Of a stretch of DNA of 57,456 nt, positions 1-8,810 are shown piece by piece. The notes beneath the pieces are model-generated. The model ran no database searches. It saw nothing but the letters and a program-made list of their open reading frames with translations, and was not told the DNA's origin. The stretch's first letter is position 1; every line of letters starts with the position of its first letter. The position numbers and the translations under genes are program-made. Source of the DNA: Lysobacter sp. Root916 (lineage in GTDB: Bacteria; Pseudomonadota; Gammaproteobacteria; Xanthomonadales; Xanthomonadaceae); NCBI RefSeq assembly GCF_001429785.1, contig NZ_LMJF01000014.1:160488-217943 (forward strand). The letters run 5' to 3'.

Positions 1-13
1 CGCCCTACGGGCA

Positions 14-132
14 CCTTCTCCCGCCAGCGGGAGAAGGGACTGCAAACCTCCTATCGCGCTTGCGCCTTCCAGCACGCTTACGCCTTCCATCGTGCCTACG
101 CTTTAGCCCCTCTCCCGCTCGCGGGAGAGGGG
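14..132. repeat. Two short palindromic intergenic repeats
   Basis: Two perfect inverted repeats share the core CTCCCGC/GCGGGAG. The first has arms CCTTCTCCCGC (14-24) and GCGGGAGAAGG (27-37). The second has arms CCCCTCTCCCGC (107-118) and GCGGGAGAGGGG (121-132) and is followed by the GGTTGGGGTGAGGG tail that often accompanies it in Xanthomonadaceae. A third member lies at 44139-44162. Both could act as transcript-end hairpins for a gene left of the window. Nothing else is visible in the first 208 bases. Confidence 0.75.
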
Positions 133-208
133 TTGGGGTGAGGGCCGCACCCCGCCCCGCAACCGTCATCCCCGCGCGCTATCCTCTTCGCATGGCGGAC
201 TTCCACCC

Positions 209-1003
209 ATGACCAGCCTGCTGCGCCTGCTCACCGGCCAGTCGCGTCCGGTCGCGCGCGGCGTCGAGCGCGAAACGATCACCGTCGTGCTCGACGACGG
301 CCGCAGCGTCGAACTGTTGCGCGTGCGCGATCCGCGCGCGCGCCGGCTCAAGCTCAGCGTCGACGAACGCGGCGCGCGCCTGACCTTGCCGATGCGGGCC
401 AGCGATCGCGCCGGCGAGCGCTTCGTGCGCGAGCACGGCGCCTGGCTGGCCGCGCAGTTGGACAGCACCCGCAGCGAGCACGCCGCGCTGCAGCCGCATG
501 TGGATGCGCAACTGCCGCTGCGCGGCGAGCTGCGGCCGCTGCGCTGGAGCGTCGGCCGCTACCTGCGCATCGCCGAGGACGCCGACGGCGCCATCGCCAT
601 CGTCGCGCCCGAGGCGGTCGCACCGGCCGCGCTGCGCCGCGCGCTACGCGATTTCTACGAAGCCCAGGCCCGCGCCGACATCGGCCGCTGGCTGCCGAAA
701 TACCTGCAGGGTCTGCCGCGCGCGCCCGCGCGCATCCGCCTGCGGGTGATGTCCTCGCAATGGGGCTCGCTGTCGCCCGACGGCGCGCTGTCGCTGGACC
801 TGGCGCTGGTGCTGGCGCCGCCGGCCGCGTTCGAATACGTGCTGGTGCACGAGCTGTGCCACCTGATCCATGCCGACCACTCGCGCGCGTTCTGGCGCGA
901 AGTCGAAGCGCGCTGTCCGCGCTGGCGCGACCAGCGCGAGTATTTCCGCGCCGAGGGCCGTCCCCTGAAGGCGACGTTGAACGCGCTGTGCGGCAAGACC
1001 TGA
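209..1003 (+). CDS. YgjP-like M48-family metallopeptidase
   Basis: This 264-residue protein matches the YgjP/DUF45 family of small soluble zinc metallopeptidases. The C-terminal half holds the zinc motif HELCH (residues 214-218) followed by a third likely ligand in HADHSRAFW, plus the family's upstream SQWGS segment. The N-terminal part, rich in Arg, reads as the family's beta-rich leader (DPRARRLKLSVD). No signal peptide or membrane segment is seen, so it should be cytosolic. The ATG at 209 is the first in-frame start. Physiological substrates of the family are not established. It stands alone and converges with the hydrolase gene at 1117-2025; an inverted repeat lies between them. Confidence 0.88.
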   Translation: MTSLLRLLTGQSRPVARGVERETITVVLDDGRSVELLRVRDPRARRLKLSVDERGARLTLPMRASDRAGERFVREHGAWLAAQLDSTRSEHAALQPHVDAQLPLRGELRPLRWSVGRYLRIAEDADGAIAIVAPEAVAPAALRRALRDFYEAQARADIGRWLPKYLQGLPRAPARIRLRVMSSQWGSLSPDGALSLDLALVLAPPAAFEYVLVHELCHLIHADHSRAFWREVEARCPRWRDQREYFRAEGRPLKATLNALCGKT

Positions 1004-1022
1004 CCGCCCCGGCGCTGGGGTA

Positions 1023-1096
1023 GGAGCGGCGTAAGCCGCGACCGCGCAGCTTCGGACCGGATCGCGGGCCGCCGAAATCGCGGCTTACGCCGCTCC
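1023..1096. repeat. Inverted repeat between convergent genes, possible bidirectional terminator
   Basis: Arms GGAGCGGCGTAAGCCGCGA (1023-1041) and its exact reverse complement (1078-1096) are separated by 36 bases. Each arm is itself near-palindromic (GCGGCGTAAGCCGC). A single related arm lies at 5618-5640. Its place between two convergent stop codons suits a role in ending both transcripts, though there is no T-tract. It resembles the dispersed GGAGCGGCGTAAGCCGC repeats of Lysobacter-like genomes. Confidence 0.7.
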
Positions 1097-1116
1097 CACA
1101 GGAAGCAGGCCGCACC

Positions 1117-2025
1117 TTAAAGCGGCCGGGTCAGGAAATCGCCGATCGCGGCGGCGACCGCGGCGGGGTCTTCCATGTGCAGATGATGCCCGCCGGGCAC
1201 GGCTACGCTTTCGCCGTGACGCAGCAGCGCGAGGCGCGCGTTGCGCAGCTCGGCGTTGAAGTACTGGAACGCGGGCTCGACGTAGATCACTCGCGTCGGG
1301 CACGCGATGGACGCGATCACGTCGCCGACCTGGGCTTCGGTCATGCGCACCGCGGTGGCCAGGGTCAGGCGCGGATCGCTGCGCCAGACGTAGCCGCCGG
1401 CCGCATCGTCGGCGTAGCGGCCGGCCGGCACCGGCGCGATGCCACGCTCCACCAGCAGCCGCGCCACCGGTTCGCTCAGGCCGTTGGCCTGCATGCGCGC
1501 GCGCACCGCGGTGGCGATGTCGCCGAACACCCGCAGTTGCTTGCCCGACAGCGCGGCCTGATCAGCGAAAGCCTCGCGCAGACGCGCGGCGGTGCGGGTT
1601 TCGGCTTCGGACAAGCCGCCCAGGGCCTCGATCAGTTGCAGGCGCTCGATCCGTCGCGGCGCCGCGGCGGCCATCAAGCTGGCGGTCGCGCCGCCCATCG
1701 AATGACCGAGCAGGGCGAAACGGTCCCAGCCCAGCGCGTCGGCGACCGCGAATGCGGCACGCGCGGCGGCGATCAGGGTGTATTCGGCGGCCGGCGGCAG
1801 GTGCGCGCTGACGCCGTGCCCGGGCAGATCCGGAGCGACCAGGTCGAAACCGGCCAGATGCGGCGCCAGCGGCACGAAACTGGCCGCGTTGTCGAGCCAG
1901 CCGTGCAGGGCGAGCAGGCGCGGCGCGCCGTGCACGTTGTTGCGCAAGCCGCCGAGGCGGCCGAACGGCGTGTCGACGACGAACTCGCGCAGCGCCGGCG
2001 CGGCCGGATTGCCGTCGCCGCTCAC
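1117..2025 (-). CDS. Alpha/beta-fold hydrolase
   Basis: This 302-residue alpha/beta hydrolase has the oxyanion-region HGW (41-43), the nucleophile elbow GHSMGG (Ser109) and a late catalytic His in GGHHLHMED near the C-terminus. The overall layout resembles serine hydrolases of the epoxide hydrolase/haloalkane type, but the substrate cannot be read from sequence. I chose the GTG start at 2025 because GTGA overlaps the hemH stop, giving a 4-base overlap and translational coupling. The open frame runs far upstream through hemH in another phase, but that is a shadow of hemH. It is probably co-transcribed with hemH. Confidence 0.85.
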   Translation of the reverse strand: MSGDGNPAAPALREFVVDTPFGRLGGLRNNVHGAPRLLALHGWLDNAASFVPLAPHLAGFDLVAPDLPGHGVSAHLPPAAEYTLIAAARAAFAVADALGWDRFALLGHSMGGATASLMAAAAPRRIERLQLIEALGGLSEAETRTAARLREAFADQAALSGKQLRVFGDIATAVRARMQANGLSEPVARLLVERGIAPVPAGRYADDAAGGYVWRSDPRLTLATAVRMTEAQVGDVIASIACPTRVIYVEPAFQYFNAELRNARLALLRHGESVAVPGGHHLHMEDPAAVAAAIGDFLTRPL

Positions 2026-3047
2026 GTCCAGCGCTCCAACTGCTCGCGCGCGATCGTCGCCAGCGCGGCCGCATGCGCGGGGCTGTCGTTGAGGCAGGGG
2101 ATGTAGCGCAGCTCGCCGCCGCGATGGGCGAACTCCTCGGCCAGCATCATCGCCACCTCTTCCAGCGTCTCCAGGCAGTCCACCGCGAAACCCGGCGCGA
2201 CCACGTCGACGCGGCGCACGCCGCGTGCGGCCAGCGCTTCCAACGTGCTGGTGGTGGCCGGCTCCAGCCAGCGCTCGCGCCCGAAGCGCGACTGGTAGCT
2301 CAGGGTCCAGGCGTCGTCGGCCAGGCCCAGCGCCTGCGCGATCGCGCGCGCGCTGGCCTCGCATTGCTGCGGATAGGGATCGCCCTGGTCGGCCAGACGC
2401 TGGGGCAGGCCGTGGAAGGAGAACAGCAGGTGCTCGCCGGCGCCTTTGGCCTCGCGGTGGGCGCGCACCGAGTCGGCCACCGCGGCGACCCAGTCCGGGC
2501 TGCGGTAGTAGTCGTCGACCATGCGCGTGGTCGGGCCTTCGCCGCGCGCGATCACGTCGGCCACCGAGGCCGAGGTCGAAGTCGAGTACTGCGGATACAG
2601 CGGCAGCACCAGCAGCCGGCGCACGCCATCGGCGCGCAGCTGCTGCAGGCTGCGACGCAGCGAGGGCTCGCCGTAGCGCATCGCATCGAGCACGCGCGCT
2701 TGCGGCAGTTCGCGCTGCAGCGCGCGCGCCAGGCGGCGGGTGTACACGGCCAGCGGCGAACCGCCGTCCTCGCCGGGGATCCAGATGCTGGCGTACTTGT
2801 GCGCGACCCGCGACGAGCGCAGCGGCAGGATCGCGAAGTGCAGCAAGGGGCACCACAGCCAGCGAGTCAGGCTGACCACGCGGCGGTCGTGCAGGAACTC
2901 GGCCAGATAACGGCGCACCGCGGCGGCGGTCGGCGCCTGCGGCGTACCGAGATTGACCAGCAGCACGGCGGTGTCGGGCGCGGCTCCGGAAACGGAGGCG
3001 GCGTGGGTGTCGGAGGTCGCGGGGGCGATGCTGGCGTCGGCGGGCAT
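2022..3047 (-). CDS. hemH: Ferrochelatase
   Basis: Ferrochelatase inserts ferrous iron into protoporphyrin IX, the last step of protoheme synthesis. The 341-residue protein shows the family hallmarks: [14 protein letters not shown] at the N-terminus, [12 protein letters not shown] in the middle, the catalytic His in SFHGLP (His212), and the acidic metal-handling motif [14 protein letters not shown] (Glu293). About 25 residues precede the conserved core, so the true start could lie somewhat downstream, but no better start was found. It overlaps the alpha/beta hydrolase gene by 4 bases and is divergent from the SYLF gene across 174 bases. Confidence 0.96.
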   Translation of the reverse strand: MPADASIAPATSDTHAASVSGAAPDTAVLLVNLGTPQAPTAAAVRRYLAEFLHDRRVVSLTRWLWCPLLHFAILPLRSSRVAHKYASIWIPGEDGGSPLAVYTRRLARALQRELPQARVLDAMRYGEPSLRRSLQQLRADGVRRLLVLPLYPQYSTSTSASVADVIARGEGPTTRMVDDYYRSPDWVAAVADSVRAHREAKGAGEHLLFSFHGLPQRLADQGDPYPQQCEASARAIAQALGLADDAWTLSYQSRFGRERWLEPATTSTLEALAARGVRRVDVVAPGFAVDCLETLEEVAMMLAEEFAHRGGELRYIPCLNDSPAHAAALATIAREQLERWT

Positions 3048-3221
3048 GCCTATAGGATGACAGCACCGGCGCGGCCGGGCAGCATGCGCGGGTCGCGTCG
3101 CCCGCTGGCGACGGTTCCGTGGCGATTCATCGCCGCGTCACTAGCCTGAACCCTGGCGCGCTCGCGCGGTCGAACGCTGCGTCCGTCCGCCTTCCCCGCA
3201 TTCCCCCGCCGGAGTCCGTCC

Positions 3222-4064
3222 ATGTCCCGTCCGTCGCGTCTCGCCGTCCTCGTGCTCAGCCTGAGCTTCGCCGCATCCGCCGTCGCCGGCCCCGATGAGG
3301 ACGCCCGTGCGCGCAACGCGGTACGCGTGCTCGGCGACATCCAGCAGATTCCGGAGTCGGCAATTCCCGACAAGCTGTTCGACGAGGCGCGCGCGATAGT
3401 CGTGGTGCCCGACACGCTCAAGATCGGCCTGGTGGTGGGCGGCCGCCGCGGCCATGGTCTGGTCTCGGTCAAGAATCCCGACGGCACCTGGTCCAACCCC
3501 AGCTTCGTCAAGCTCACCGGCGGCAGCGTCGGCTTCCAGGCCGGCGTGCAGTCCTCCGACATCGTGCTGGTGTTCCGCGGCGAGCGCGGCCTGGATTCGA
3601 TCGTCAACGGCAAGGTCACCCTGGGCGCCGATGCCGGCGTCGCCGCCGGTCCGGTCGGGCGCAGCGCCGCGGCCGCCACCGACGGCCAGCTCAAGGCCGA
3701 GATCTGGTCCTGGTCGCGCGCGCGCGGCCTGTTCGCGGGCGTGGCGCTGGACGGCGCGGTGCTGCAGATCGACGACCAGGCCAACCAGGTCGTGTACGGC
3801 AACGGCACCACCCCGCGCATGATCTTCGAAGGCCGTTCGGCGCAGGCGCCGTCGGAGGCGGTGGTCGATTTCCGCGACCGCCTGGAGGAAGCCAGCGCGA
3901 CCGCGCGCGCCAACCGTCAGGAAGAACCGCGTCCGGCCACCGGCGCCACCGTCTACCCCTCGACCCCGGCCGCCGCCGCACCGGCTGCGCCCGTGGCCCA
4001 GCCGGCTGCGCCGACCGAACCGGTCAACGATCCCAACCAGCCCAAGGTCGAGCCGCTGCCCTAA
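3222..4064 (+). CDS. Exported SYLF-domain lipid-binding protein
   Basis: This 280-residue protein has an N-terminal signal peptide (about residues 1-22, ending AVAG) and a SYLF (Ysc84) domain. Typical family segments are visible: VVVPDTLKIGLVVGGRRGHG, the DAGVAAGPVGR stretch, and EIWSWSRARGLFAGVALDG, the local version of the domain's Ser-Tyr-rich core. SYLF domains bind phosphoinositides in eukaryotes; the bacterial role is unclear but is likely linked to the envelope. The C-terminal 60 or so residues are Pro/Ala-rich and look disordered. The gene stands alone between divergent hemH and downstream tatA. Confidence 0.88.
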   Translation: MSRPSRLAVLVLSLSFAASAVAGPDEDARARNAVRVLGDIQQIPESAIPDKLFDEARAIVVVPDTLKIGLVVGGRRGHGLVSVKNPDGTWSNPSFVKLTGGSVGFQAGVQSSDIVLVFRGERGLDSIVNGKVTLGADAGVAAGPVGRSAAAATDGQLKAEIWSWSRARGLFAGVALDGAVLQIDDQANQVVYGNGTTPRMIFEGRSAQAPSEAVVDFRDRLEEASATARANRQEEPRPATGATVYPSTPAAAAPAAPVAQPAAPTEPVNDPNQPKVEPLP

Positions 4065-4163
4065 GCGCCGCGGCGGCCCATTCAGGCCCACCATGCCTGC
4101 GGTCACGGGTTCCGTAACAAGGCTTGCGGTATCCTCAGCGTCCCAACTCTGGCGGAATCACAC

Positions 4164-4388
4164 ATGGGCGGTTTGAGTCTTTGGCACTGGCTGATCGTGC
4201 TGGTGATCGTGGTGCTGGTGTTCGGCACCAAGCGCCTGAAGAACGTGGGCCAGGACCTCGGCGAAGCGGTGAAGGGCTTCAAGAAGGGCGTGCAGGACGA
4301 AGACAAGCCGGCCGCGCAGCTCCCCGACGAAACCCGGCGCGACGACGCCAACGCGCAGACGCGCAACGACGAACAAACCCCGCGCTGA
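4164..4388 (+). CDS. tatA: Sec-independent translocase protein TatA
   Basis: TatA forms the protein-conducting part of the twin-arginine translocase in the inner membrane. The 74-residue protein begins [10 protein letters not shown], with the polar residue at position 8 (His), followed by a short hydrophobic segment, the FGTKRL hinge (FG) and an amphipathic helix ([16 protein letters not shown]). The C-terminus is polar and acidic, as usual. It is the first gene of tatABC. Its first ten residues are nearly repeated by the mini-gene at 53080-53190. Confidence 0.96.
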   Translation: MGGLSLWHWLIVLVIVVLVFGTKRLKNVGQDLGEAVKGFKKGVQDEDKPAAQLPDETRRDDANAQTRNDEQTPR

Positions 4389-4441
4389 TACGCCTTTAGC
4401 GTTCCCCACGGCGGTCTCAAGGGCGTTCCCGGCGCGCGGTC

Positions 4442-4837
4442 ATGTTCGACATCGGCTTTTCCGAAATCTTCGTCATCGCGGTCGTGGCCCTGCTGGTGCT
4501 CGGCCCCGAGCGACTGCCCAAGGCCGCGCGCTTCGCCGGTCTGTGGGTGCGGCGCGCGCGCGCGCAGTGGTATTCGGTGAAGTCCGAGCTAGAAAACGAG
4601 TTGGCCGACGAGGAACTGCGCCGCAGCCTGCGCCAGACCCAGGCCGATCTGCGCGAGGCACAGGAAAGCCTGCGCAACCAGATCCACGACAGCCGCGACA
4701 CCGTCCAGCGCGAATTGCGCGACGCCGAACGCAGCGTCGACGCCTTGAACGACGCTCCGGCCTCCACGCCGACCGCCGAGCCGACCGCGCTCCCCGCCGC
4801 CTCCACCGCATCGGTCCAAGACGATGAGCGACGCTGA
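4442..4837 (+). CDS. tatB: Sec-independent translocase protein TatB
   Basis: TatB with TatC forms the receptor for folded proteins carrying twin-arginine signals. The 131-residue protein starts MFDIGFSEIF, with the family's conserved Glu at position 8 in the membrane segment, then the LGPERLPKAAR hinge and a long charged helical tail rich in Gln, Glu and Arg (about residues 45-105). It lies 53 bases after tatA and overlaps tatC by 14 bases, so the genes are translated as an operon. Confidence 0.96.
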   Translation: MFDIGFSEIFVIAVVALLVLGPERLPKAARFAGLWVRRARAQWYSVKSELENELADEELRRSLRQTQADLREAQESLRNQIHDSRDTVQRELRDAERSVDALNDAPASTPTAEPTALPAASTASVQDDERR

Positions 4838-5597
4838 CCCGCGCGCCGCCGCGTCGGCCGAGGACGAGGCCGCCGCCGAACCGCGCCTGCTCGATCATCT
4901 GATCGAACTGCGCGCGCGCCTGCTGCGCGCGGTGGTCGGCCTGCTGATCGTGTTCCTGGCGCTGATGCCGTTCGCCTCGGAGATCTTCTCCGCACTGGCC
5001 GGCCCGCTGCTGGGCAAGCTGCCGGCGTCGGGCAAGCTGATCGCCGCCGATCCGGCCGGCGGCTTCTTCGTCCCGGTCAAGCTGGCGTTCTTCACCGCGC
5101 TGTTCGCGACCGTGCCCTGGCTGCTCTACCAGGCCTGGGCCTTCGTCGCGCCCGGCCTGTACAAGCGCGAGAAGCGCCTGGCCCTGCCCTTGCTGGCCTC
5201 GGCGGTGACGCTGTTCTACGCCGGCTGCGCTTTCGCCTATTTCCTGGTGCTGCCGGCGGTGTTCGGCTTCCTGGTCAAGTTCACCCCGTCCGTGGTCGCG
5301 ATGACGCCGGACATCGGCAAGTACCTGGACTTCGTGCTGGTGATCTTCCTGGCCTTCGGCGCCAGCTTCGAGCTGCCGGTGGCGCTGGTGATCCTGGTCC
5401 TGCTGGGCTGGGTCACGCCGCAGCAGTTGCGCGAGGCGCGCGGCTACGCGGTGGTCGGCATCTTCGTGATCGCCGCCGTGATCACCCCGCCGGACGTGGT
5501 CTCGCAGCTGATGCTGGCGATCCCGATGTGCGTGCTCTACGAGCTGGGCATCGTCGCCGCCAGCTGGATCAAACCGCGCGAAGCCGCCGAGAGTTGA
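4824..5597 (+). CDS. tatC: Sec-independent translocase protein TatC
   Basis: TatC is the polytopic core of the twin-arginine signal-peptide receptor. The 257-residue protein has an acidic N-terminus leading into LLDHLIELRARLLRAV, the family signature before TM1, then the loop FFVPVKLAFF and the pattern of six membrane segments. The segment YQAWAFVAPGLYKREKR, typical after TM2, is intact, as is the conserved region GASFELPV. The N-terminal extension (DPRAAASAEDEAAAEP) is low complexity. A short GGAGCGGCGT repeat follows the gene, and the next gene is unrelated. Confidence 0.97.
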   Translation: MSDADPRAAASAEDEAAAEPRLLDHLIELRARLLRAVVGLLIVFLALMPFASEIFSALAGPLLGKLPASGKLIAADPAGGFFVPVKLAFFTALFATVPWLLYQAWAFVAPGLYKREKRLALPLLASAVTLFYAGCAFAYFLVLPAVFGFLVKFTPSVVAMTPDIGKYLDFVLVIFLAFGASFELPVALVILVLLGWVTPQQLREARGYAVVGIFVIAAVITPPDVVSQLMLAIPMCVLYELGIVAASWIKPREAAES

Positions 5598-5617
5598 TCC
5601 CGCCGTAAGGCTTTGGG

Positions 5618-5640
5618 GTAGGAGCGGCGTGAGCCGCGAC
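5618..5640. repeat. Single arm of the GGAGCGGCGTRAGCCGCGAC repeat
   Basis: The sequence GTAGGAGCGGCGTGAGCCGCGAC closely matches the left arm of the inverted repeat at 1023-1096 (one base differs, T-G-A-G for T-A-A-G). Its own GCGGCGTGAGCCGC core can fold. It sits in the 223-base gap between tatC and the MFS gene, in which nothing else was recognised. Confidence 0.65.
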
Positions 5641-5820
5641 CGCGCCACCACCACCCGCCCGCAATCGCCACACTCGGCAAAGCCGCGCCCGCGGAGCGCG
5701 CATCCGCGCGCCCGTACCGCCTTCCCGCGTCACCGGCGAGACGCTGCGATGCAGGCACGCCGCTGACGCGATTGCTGCAATGCACAATAATGCGATACCC
5801 CTCACTGCCTCGGACCCGTC

Positions 5821-7032
5821 ATGCCCGACTCCGGCATCCCGACGTCGCCCACGCTGTCGCCGCGCCAGATCGGACTGATCCTGTTCGCCCTGGCGATGGG
5901 CGGCTTCGCCATCGGCACCAGCGAGTTCGTGGTGATGGGCCTGATGCCCGACATCGCGCGCGGCCTGGCGGTGACCGAGCCGCAGGTCGGCCATGTGATC
6001 AGCGCCTATGCGCTGGGCGTGGTGGTGGGCGCGCCGCTGCTGGCGATCCTGGGCGCGCGCCTGCGCAGACGTTCGCTGCTGCTGGCGCTGATGGCGTTCT
6101 ACGCGCTGGGCAATGTCGCCAGCGCGTTGGCGCCGAACTATCCGACCATGCTGCTGTTCCGTTTCATCGCCGGCCTGCCGCACGGCGCCTATTTCGGCGT
6201 CGCGGCGTTGGTGGCCGCGGCGATCAGCCCGCCCGAGCAGCGCGGCGTCGCGGTCAGCCGGCCGTTGCTGGGTCTGGCGATCGCGCTGCTGATCGGCAAC
6301 CCCTTCGCGACCTGGCTGGGCCAGGCGCTGGATTGGCGCTACGCCTTCGGCCTGGTCACCGCGATCGCGGTGCTGACCGTGGTGCTGGTCGCGCGCCTGC
6401 TGCCGCCGGATCCGGCCGAGCCGCGCCAGGACCCGATCCGCGAACTGCGCGACTTCAATCGCGCGCCGGTGTGGCTGACCCTGGGCATAGGCGCGATCGG
6501 TTTCGCCGGCATGTTCTGCGTGTTCGGTTACTTGGCCCCGACCCTGATCCACGTCACCGGCGTGCCCGAGTCGTGGACGCCGTTCGCGCTGATCGCGTTC
6601 GGCATCGGCGGCATCCTGGGCAATCTCGCCGGCGGCTGGCTGTTCGACCGCCTGCAGTTCCGCGCCGCGGCGGCGGTGCTGCTGTGGTCGACGCTGGTGT
6701 TGCTGCTGTTCCCGATCGCTTCGCAATCGATGTGGACGATCCTGCCTGCGGTGATCGCGGTCGGCACCATGGGCGCGCTGGCGCCGGTGCTGCAGGCCCA
6801 TCTGATGGACGTGGCGGCCGACGCCCAGACCCTGGCCGCGGCCTCCAACCACTCCGCTTTCAACGCCGCCAACGCGCTCGGCCCGTGGCTGGGCGGCATG
6901 GCCATCACCGCAGGCTACGGCTGGACCTCGACCGGTTACATCGGCGCCGCGACCGCGGTGGCGGGCCTGCTGATCTATCTGTGGGCGCGTCGCGATCTGC
7001 GGCGCGCGGCGCCGTTGGAGTCGCCGGCCTGA
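5821..7032 (+). CDS. MFS transporter, AraJ-like drug/sugar efflux family
   Basis: This 403-residue major facilitator has about 12 hydrophobic segments. It carries features of the DHA1/AraJ branch: GTSEFVVMGLMPDIA in the first membrane segment region, GAPLLAILGARLRRRSLLLALM (loop 2-3 MFS motif) and RFIAGLPHGAYFGVAALVAA around TM4-5. Members export arabinose-type sugars or drugs by proton antiport in the inner membrane. The exact substrate cannot be assigned. The ATG at 5821 starts a soluble 14-residue leader before TM1. The gene is monocistronic, converging with the membrane-protein gene that ends at 7081. Confidence 0.9.
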   Translation: MPDSGIPTSPTLSPRQIGLILFALAMGGFAIGTSEFVVMGLMPDIARGLAVTEPQVGHVISAYALGVVVGAPLLAILGARLRRRSLLLALMAFYALGNVASALAPNYPTMLLFRFIAGLPHGAYFGVAALVAAAISPPEQRGVAVSRPLLGLAIALLIGNPFATWLGQALDWRYAFGLVTAIAVLTVVLVARLLPPDPAEPRQDPIRELRDFNRAPVWLTLGIGAIGFAGMFCVFGYLAPTLIHVTGVPESWTPFALIAFGIGGILGNLAGGWLFDRLQFRAAAAVLLWSTLVLLLFPIASQSMWTILPAVIAVGTMGALAPVLQAHLMDVAADAQTLAAASNHSAFNAANALGPWLGGMAITAGYGWTSTGYIGAATAVAGLLIYLWARRDLRRAAPLESPA

Positions 7033-7080
7033 GCGGCAGGTGATCCGGCGGCGCGGCCGCGAGCGGCCACGCGGCGAGGC

Positions 7081-8016
7081 TCAGGCCTCGATATGGCCGT
7101 TACTGGCCTGCGGCACCGGCTTCGCGGTGGGCGCATCCTCGTCGCCGAACGTATCGCGCCAGGCCAGATAGCTGCCGCCGACCAGCACCACCAGGATGGC
7201 GGCGCCGAAGCCGGCGTAAAGCACCACCGACAACAAAGCGCCCAGCAGGGGATGGATCAAGCTGCCGATCAGGGCCGCCAGCAGTCCGAGAATGCCGACG
7301 ATCAGCGCGGCGACCAGCGTGCCGGCCATGAACAGGCCGCCGGCCAGCAGATTGGCGGCGACGTTGGACACCGAGGCGCGCAGGCTGGCCTTGACCGCGT
7401 CGACCAGGCCGGTGCCCGAGAACAGGATCAGCGGAATGCACAGCAGCAGCAGGGTGTAGGTGAAGTAGTTGAAGAGCAGCTGCACCGCCATCATCAGGCC
7501 CGGATGGTTGGGCTCGGGCATCACCGGCGTACCGCCGCTCATCACCGTGCGCATCGCGGTCATGTAGTCGGTCCAGTAGTCGTCGCCGGCCAACACCACC
7601 ACCAGCAGAATGCTCAACGCGGCCAGCACGATCTGAATCACCCCCAGCATGGCCAGCGGGCCGGCCTTGCGCAGACGGAACGGCGCGAACAGATCGCGCG
7701 CGCGCACCGGCCGTCCGGCCTCGGCTTCGCGGATGACGTGCATGAGACCGCCGAGCAGAATCGGCAGCACGAACACCAGCATCAGGAACAGCGGCACCAT
7801 CGTGGTCAGCATCCGCGCGGGATCCGGCGCGCCCGTGGCGGCGTCGCGGATGCCCGCGGCGAACGGCAGTACGAACAACAGGGCGAGCGTGTACAACGTG
7901 GCGATGAACAACAGCGCCGCACCGAACACCGCACGCGGGTTGCGCGCGCCGATATTGACCGCCTGCACCAGCCATTGGACGCCCTGGCTGAGCGGCACCT
8001 TGCGAATCTGCGTCAT
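7081..8016 (-). CDS. BPSS1780-family integral membrane protein
   Basis: This 311-residue protein opens with MTQIRKVPLSQGVQWLVQAVNIGARNP, the characteristic N-terminus of the BPSS1780 family, followed by five to six long hydrophobic segments. Two of them flank the polar loop with DDYWTDYMTAM. Function of the family is unknown; an inner-membrane location follows from the hydrophobic profile. The open frame extends upstream, but the ATG at 8016 matches the family start. It lies 65 bases downstream of the glutamine amidotransferase on the same strand and may be co-transcribed with it. Confidence 0.82.
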   Translation of the reverse strand: MTQIRKVPLSQGVQWLVQAVNIGARNPRAVFGAALLFIATLYTLALLFVLPFAAGIRDAATGAPDPARMLTTMVPLFLMLVFVLPILLGGLMHVIREAEAGRPVRARDLFAPFRLRKAGPLAMLGVIQIVLAALSILLVVVLAGDDYWTDYMTAMRTVMSGGTPVMPEPNHPGLMMAVQLLFNYFTYTLLLLCIPLILFSGTGLVDAVKASLRASVSNVAANLLAGGLFMAGTLVAALIVGILGLLAALIGSLIHPLLGALLSVVLYAGFGAAILVVLVGGSYLAWRDTFGDEDAPTAKPVPQASNGHIEA

Positions 8017-8081
8017 TCCGATCTGTTCCCCGGCCCTATGGCCTGTAGTTGCCGCATGCGTTCCGAACCCTCGCCGCCGCC

Positions 8082-8810
8082 TCAGCGGCCGTGCAAGCCG
8101 CGCGCGTGATGCACGAACCGGCGCAGCACGCGGCGCGCGTGCGGCGTGGCGGTGATGTTGCCGGCGATGGTCTTCGGGCAATGCCCTTCGCGCTGCAGCG
8201 CGACTTTGCGCGCCTGCACATAGCCGCGCATGTGGGTGGCGCTGAATTCGGGATGGAACTGCACACCCCAGGCGCGATCGCCCCAGCGGAAGGCGTGGCA
8301 GGCGTCGTGCGGCGAGCGCGCCAGCACGGTCGCGCCGTCGGGCGCGCGCAGCACGGTCTGCAGATGCGTGGCCTGGGCCTCGAAACGCGCGGGCAGGCCG
8401 CCGAACAGCGGATCCTCGCTGGCCTGCGCGTGCAGCTCCAGCGCGATCGTGCCCATCTCGCGGCCCTGCGGGTGATCGCCGACCTCGCCGCCCAGCGCAT
8501 GCGCGAGCAGCTGGTGGCCGTAGCAGATGCCCAGCAACGGCATACCCGCGTGCGCGGCCTCGCGCAGCCAGGCCGCGCTGCGTTCGCTCCACTCGGCGCG
8601 GTCGGTGACCATGGCGCCGGAGCCGGTGACGATGGTGCCGGCGAAGCCCTCGCGCGTCGGCAGCGGCTCGCCGGCCTCGACGTTGACCGTCACCGCCTGG
8701 TCGCGCTCCAGACCCGCGGCCACGCGGATCCAATGCGGAAAGCCGCGGTGGCGGCGCATCGTGGCGACCGGCTGACCGGTCTCGAGGATCAAGAAGGGGG
8801 CGCTGTTCAT
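8082..8810 (-). CDS. Class I glutamine amidotransferase (GuaA-like)
   Basis: This 242-residue stand-alone class I glutamine amidotransferase has the triad in place: Cys96 in GICYGHQ, His186 and Glu188 in QFHPEF. The TGSGAMVTD segment before the nucleophile matches the GMP-synthase-like amidotransferase subgroup. No synthetase domain is attached, so its ammonia acceptor, or whether it acts as a gamma-glutamyl hydrolase, is not known. The ATG at 8810 overlaps the gspE-like stop by four bases (ATGA), so it is translationally coupled to that gene. Confidence 0.9.
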   Translation of the reverse strand: MNSAPFLILETGQPVATMRRHRGFPHWIRVAAGLERDQAVTVNVEAGEPLPTREGFAGTIVTGSGAMVTDRAEWSERSAAWLREAAHAGMPLLGICYGHQLLAHALGGEVGDHPQGREMGTIALELHAQASEDPLFGGLPARFEAQATHLQTVLRAPDGATVLARSPHDACHAFRWGDRAWGVQFHPEFSATHMRGYVQARKVALQREGHCPKTIAGNITATPHARRVLRRFVHHARGLHGR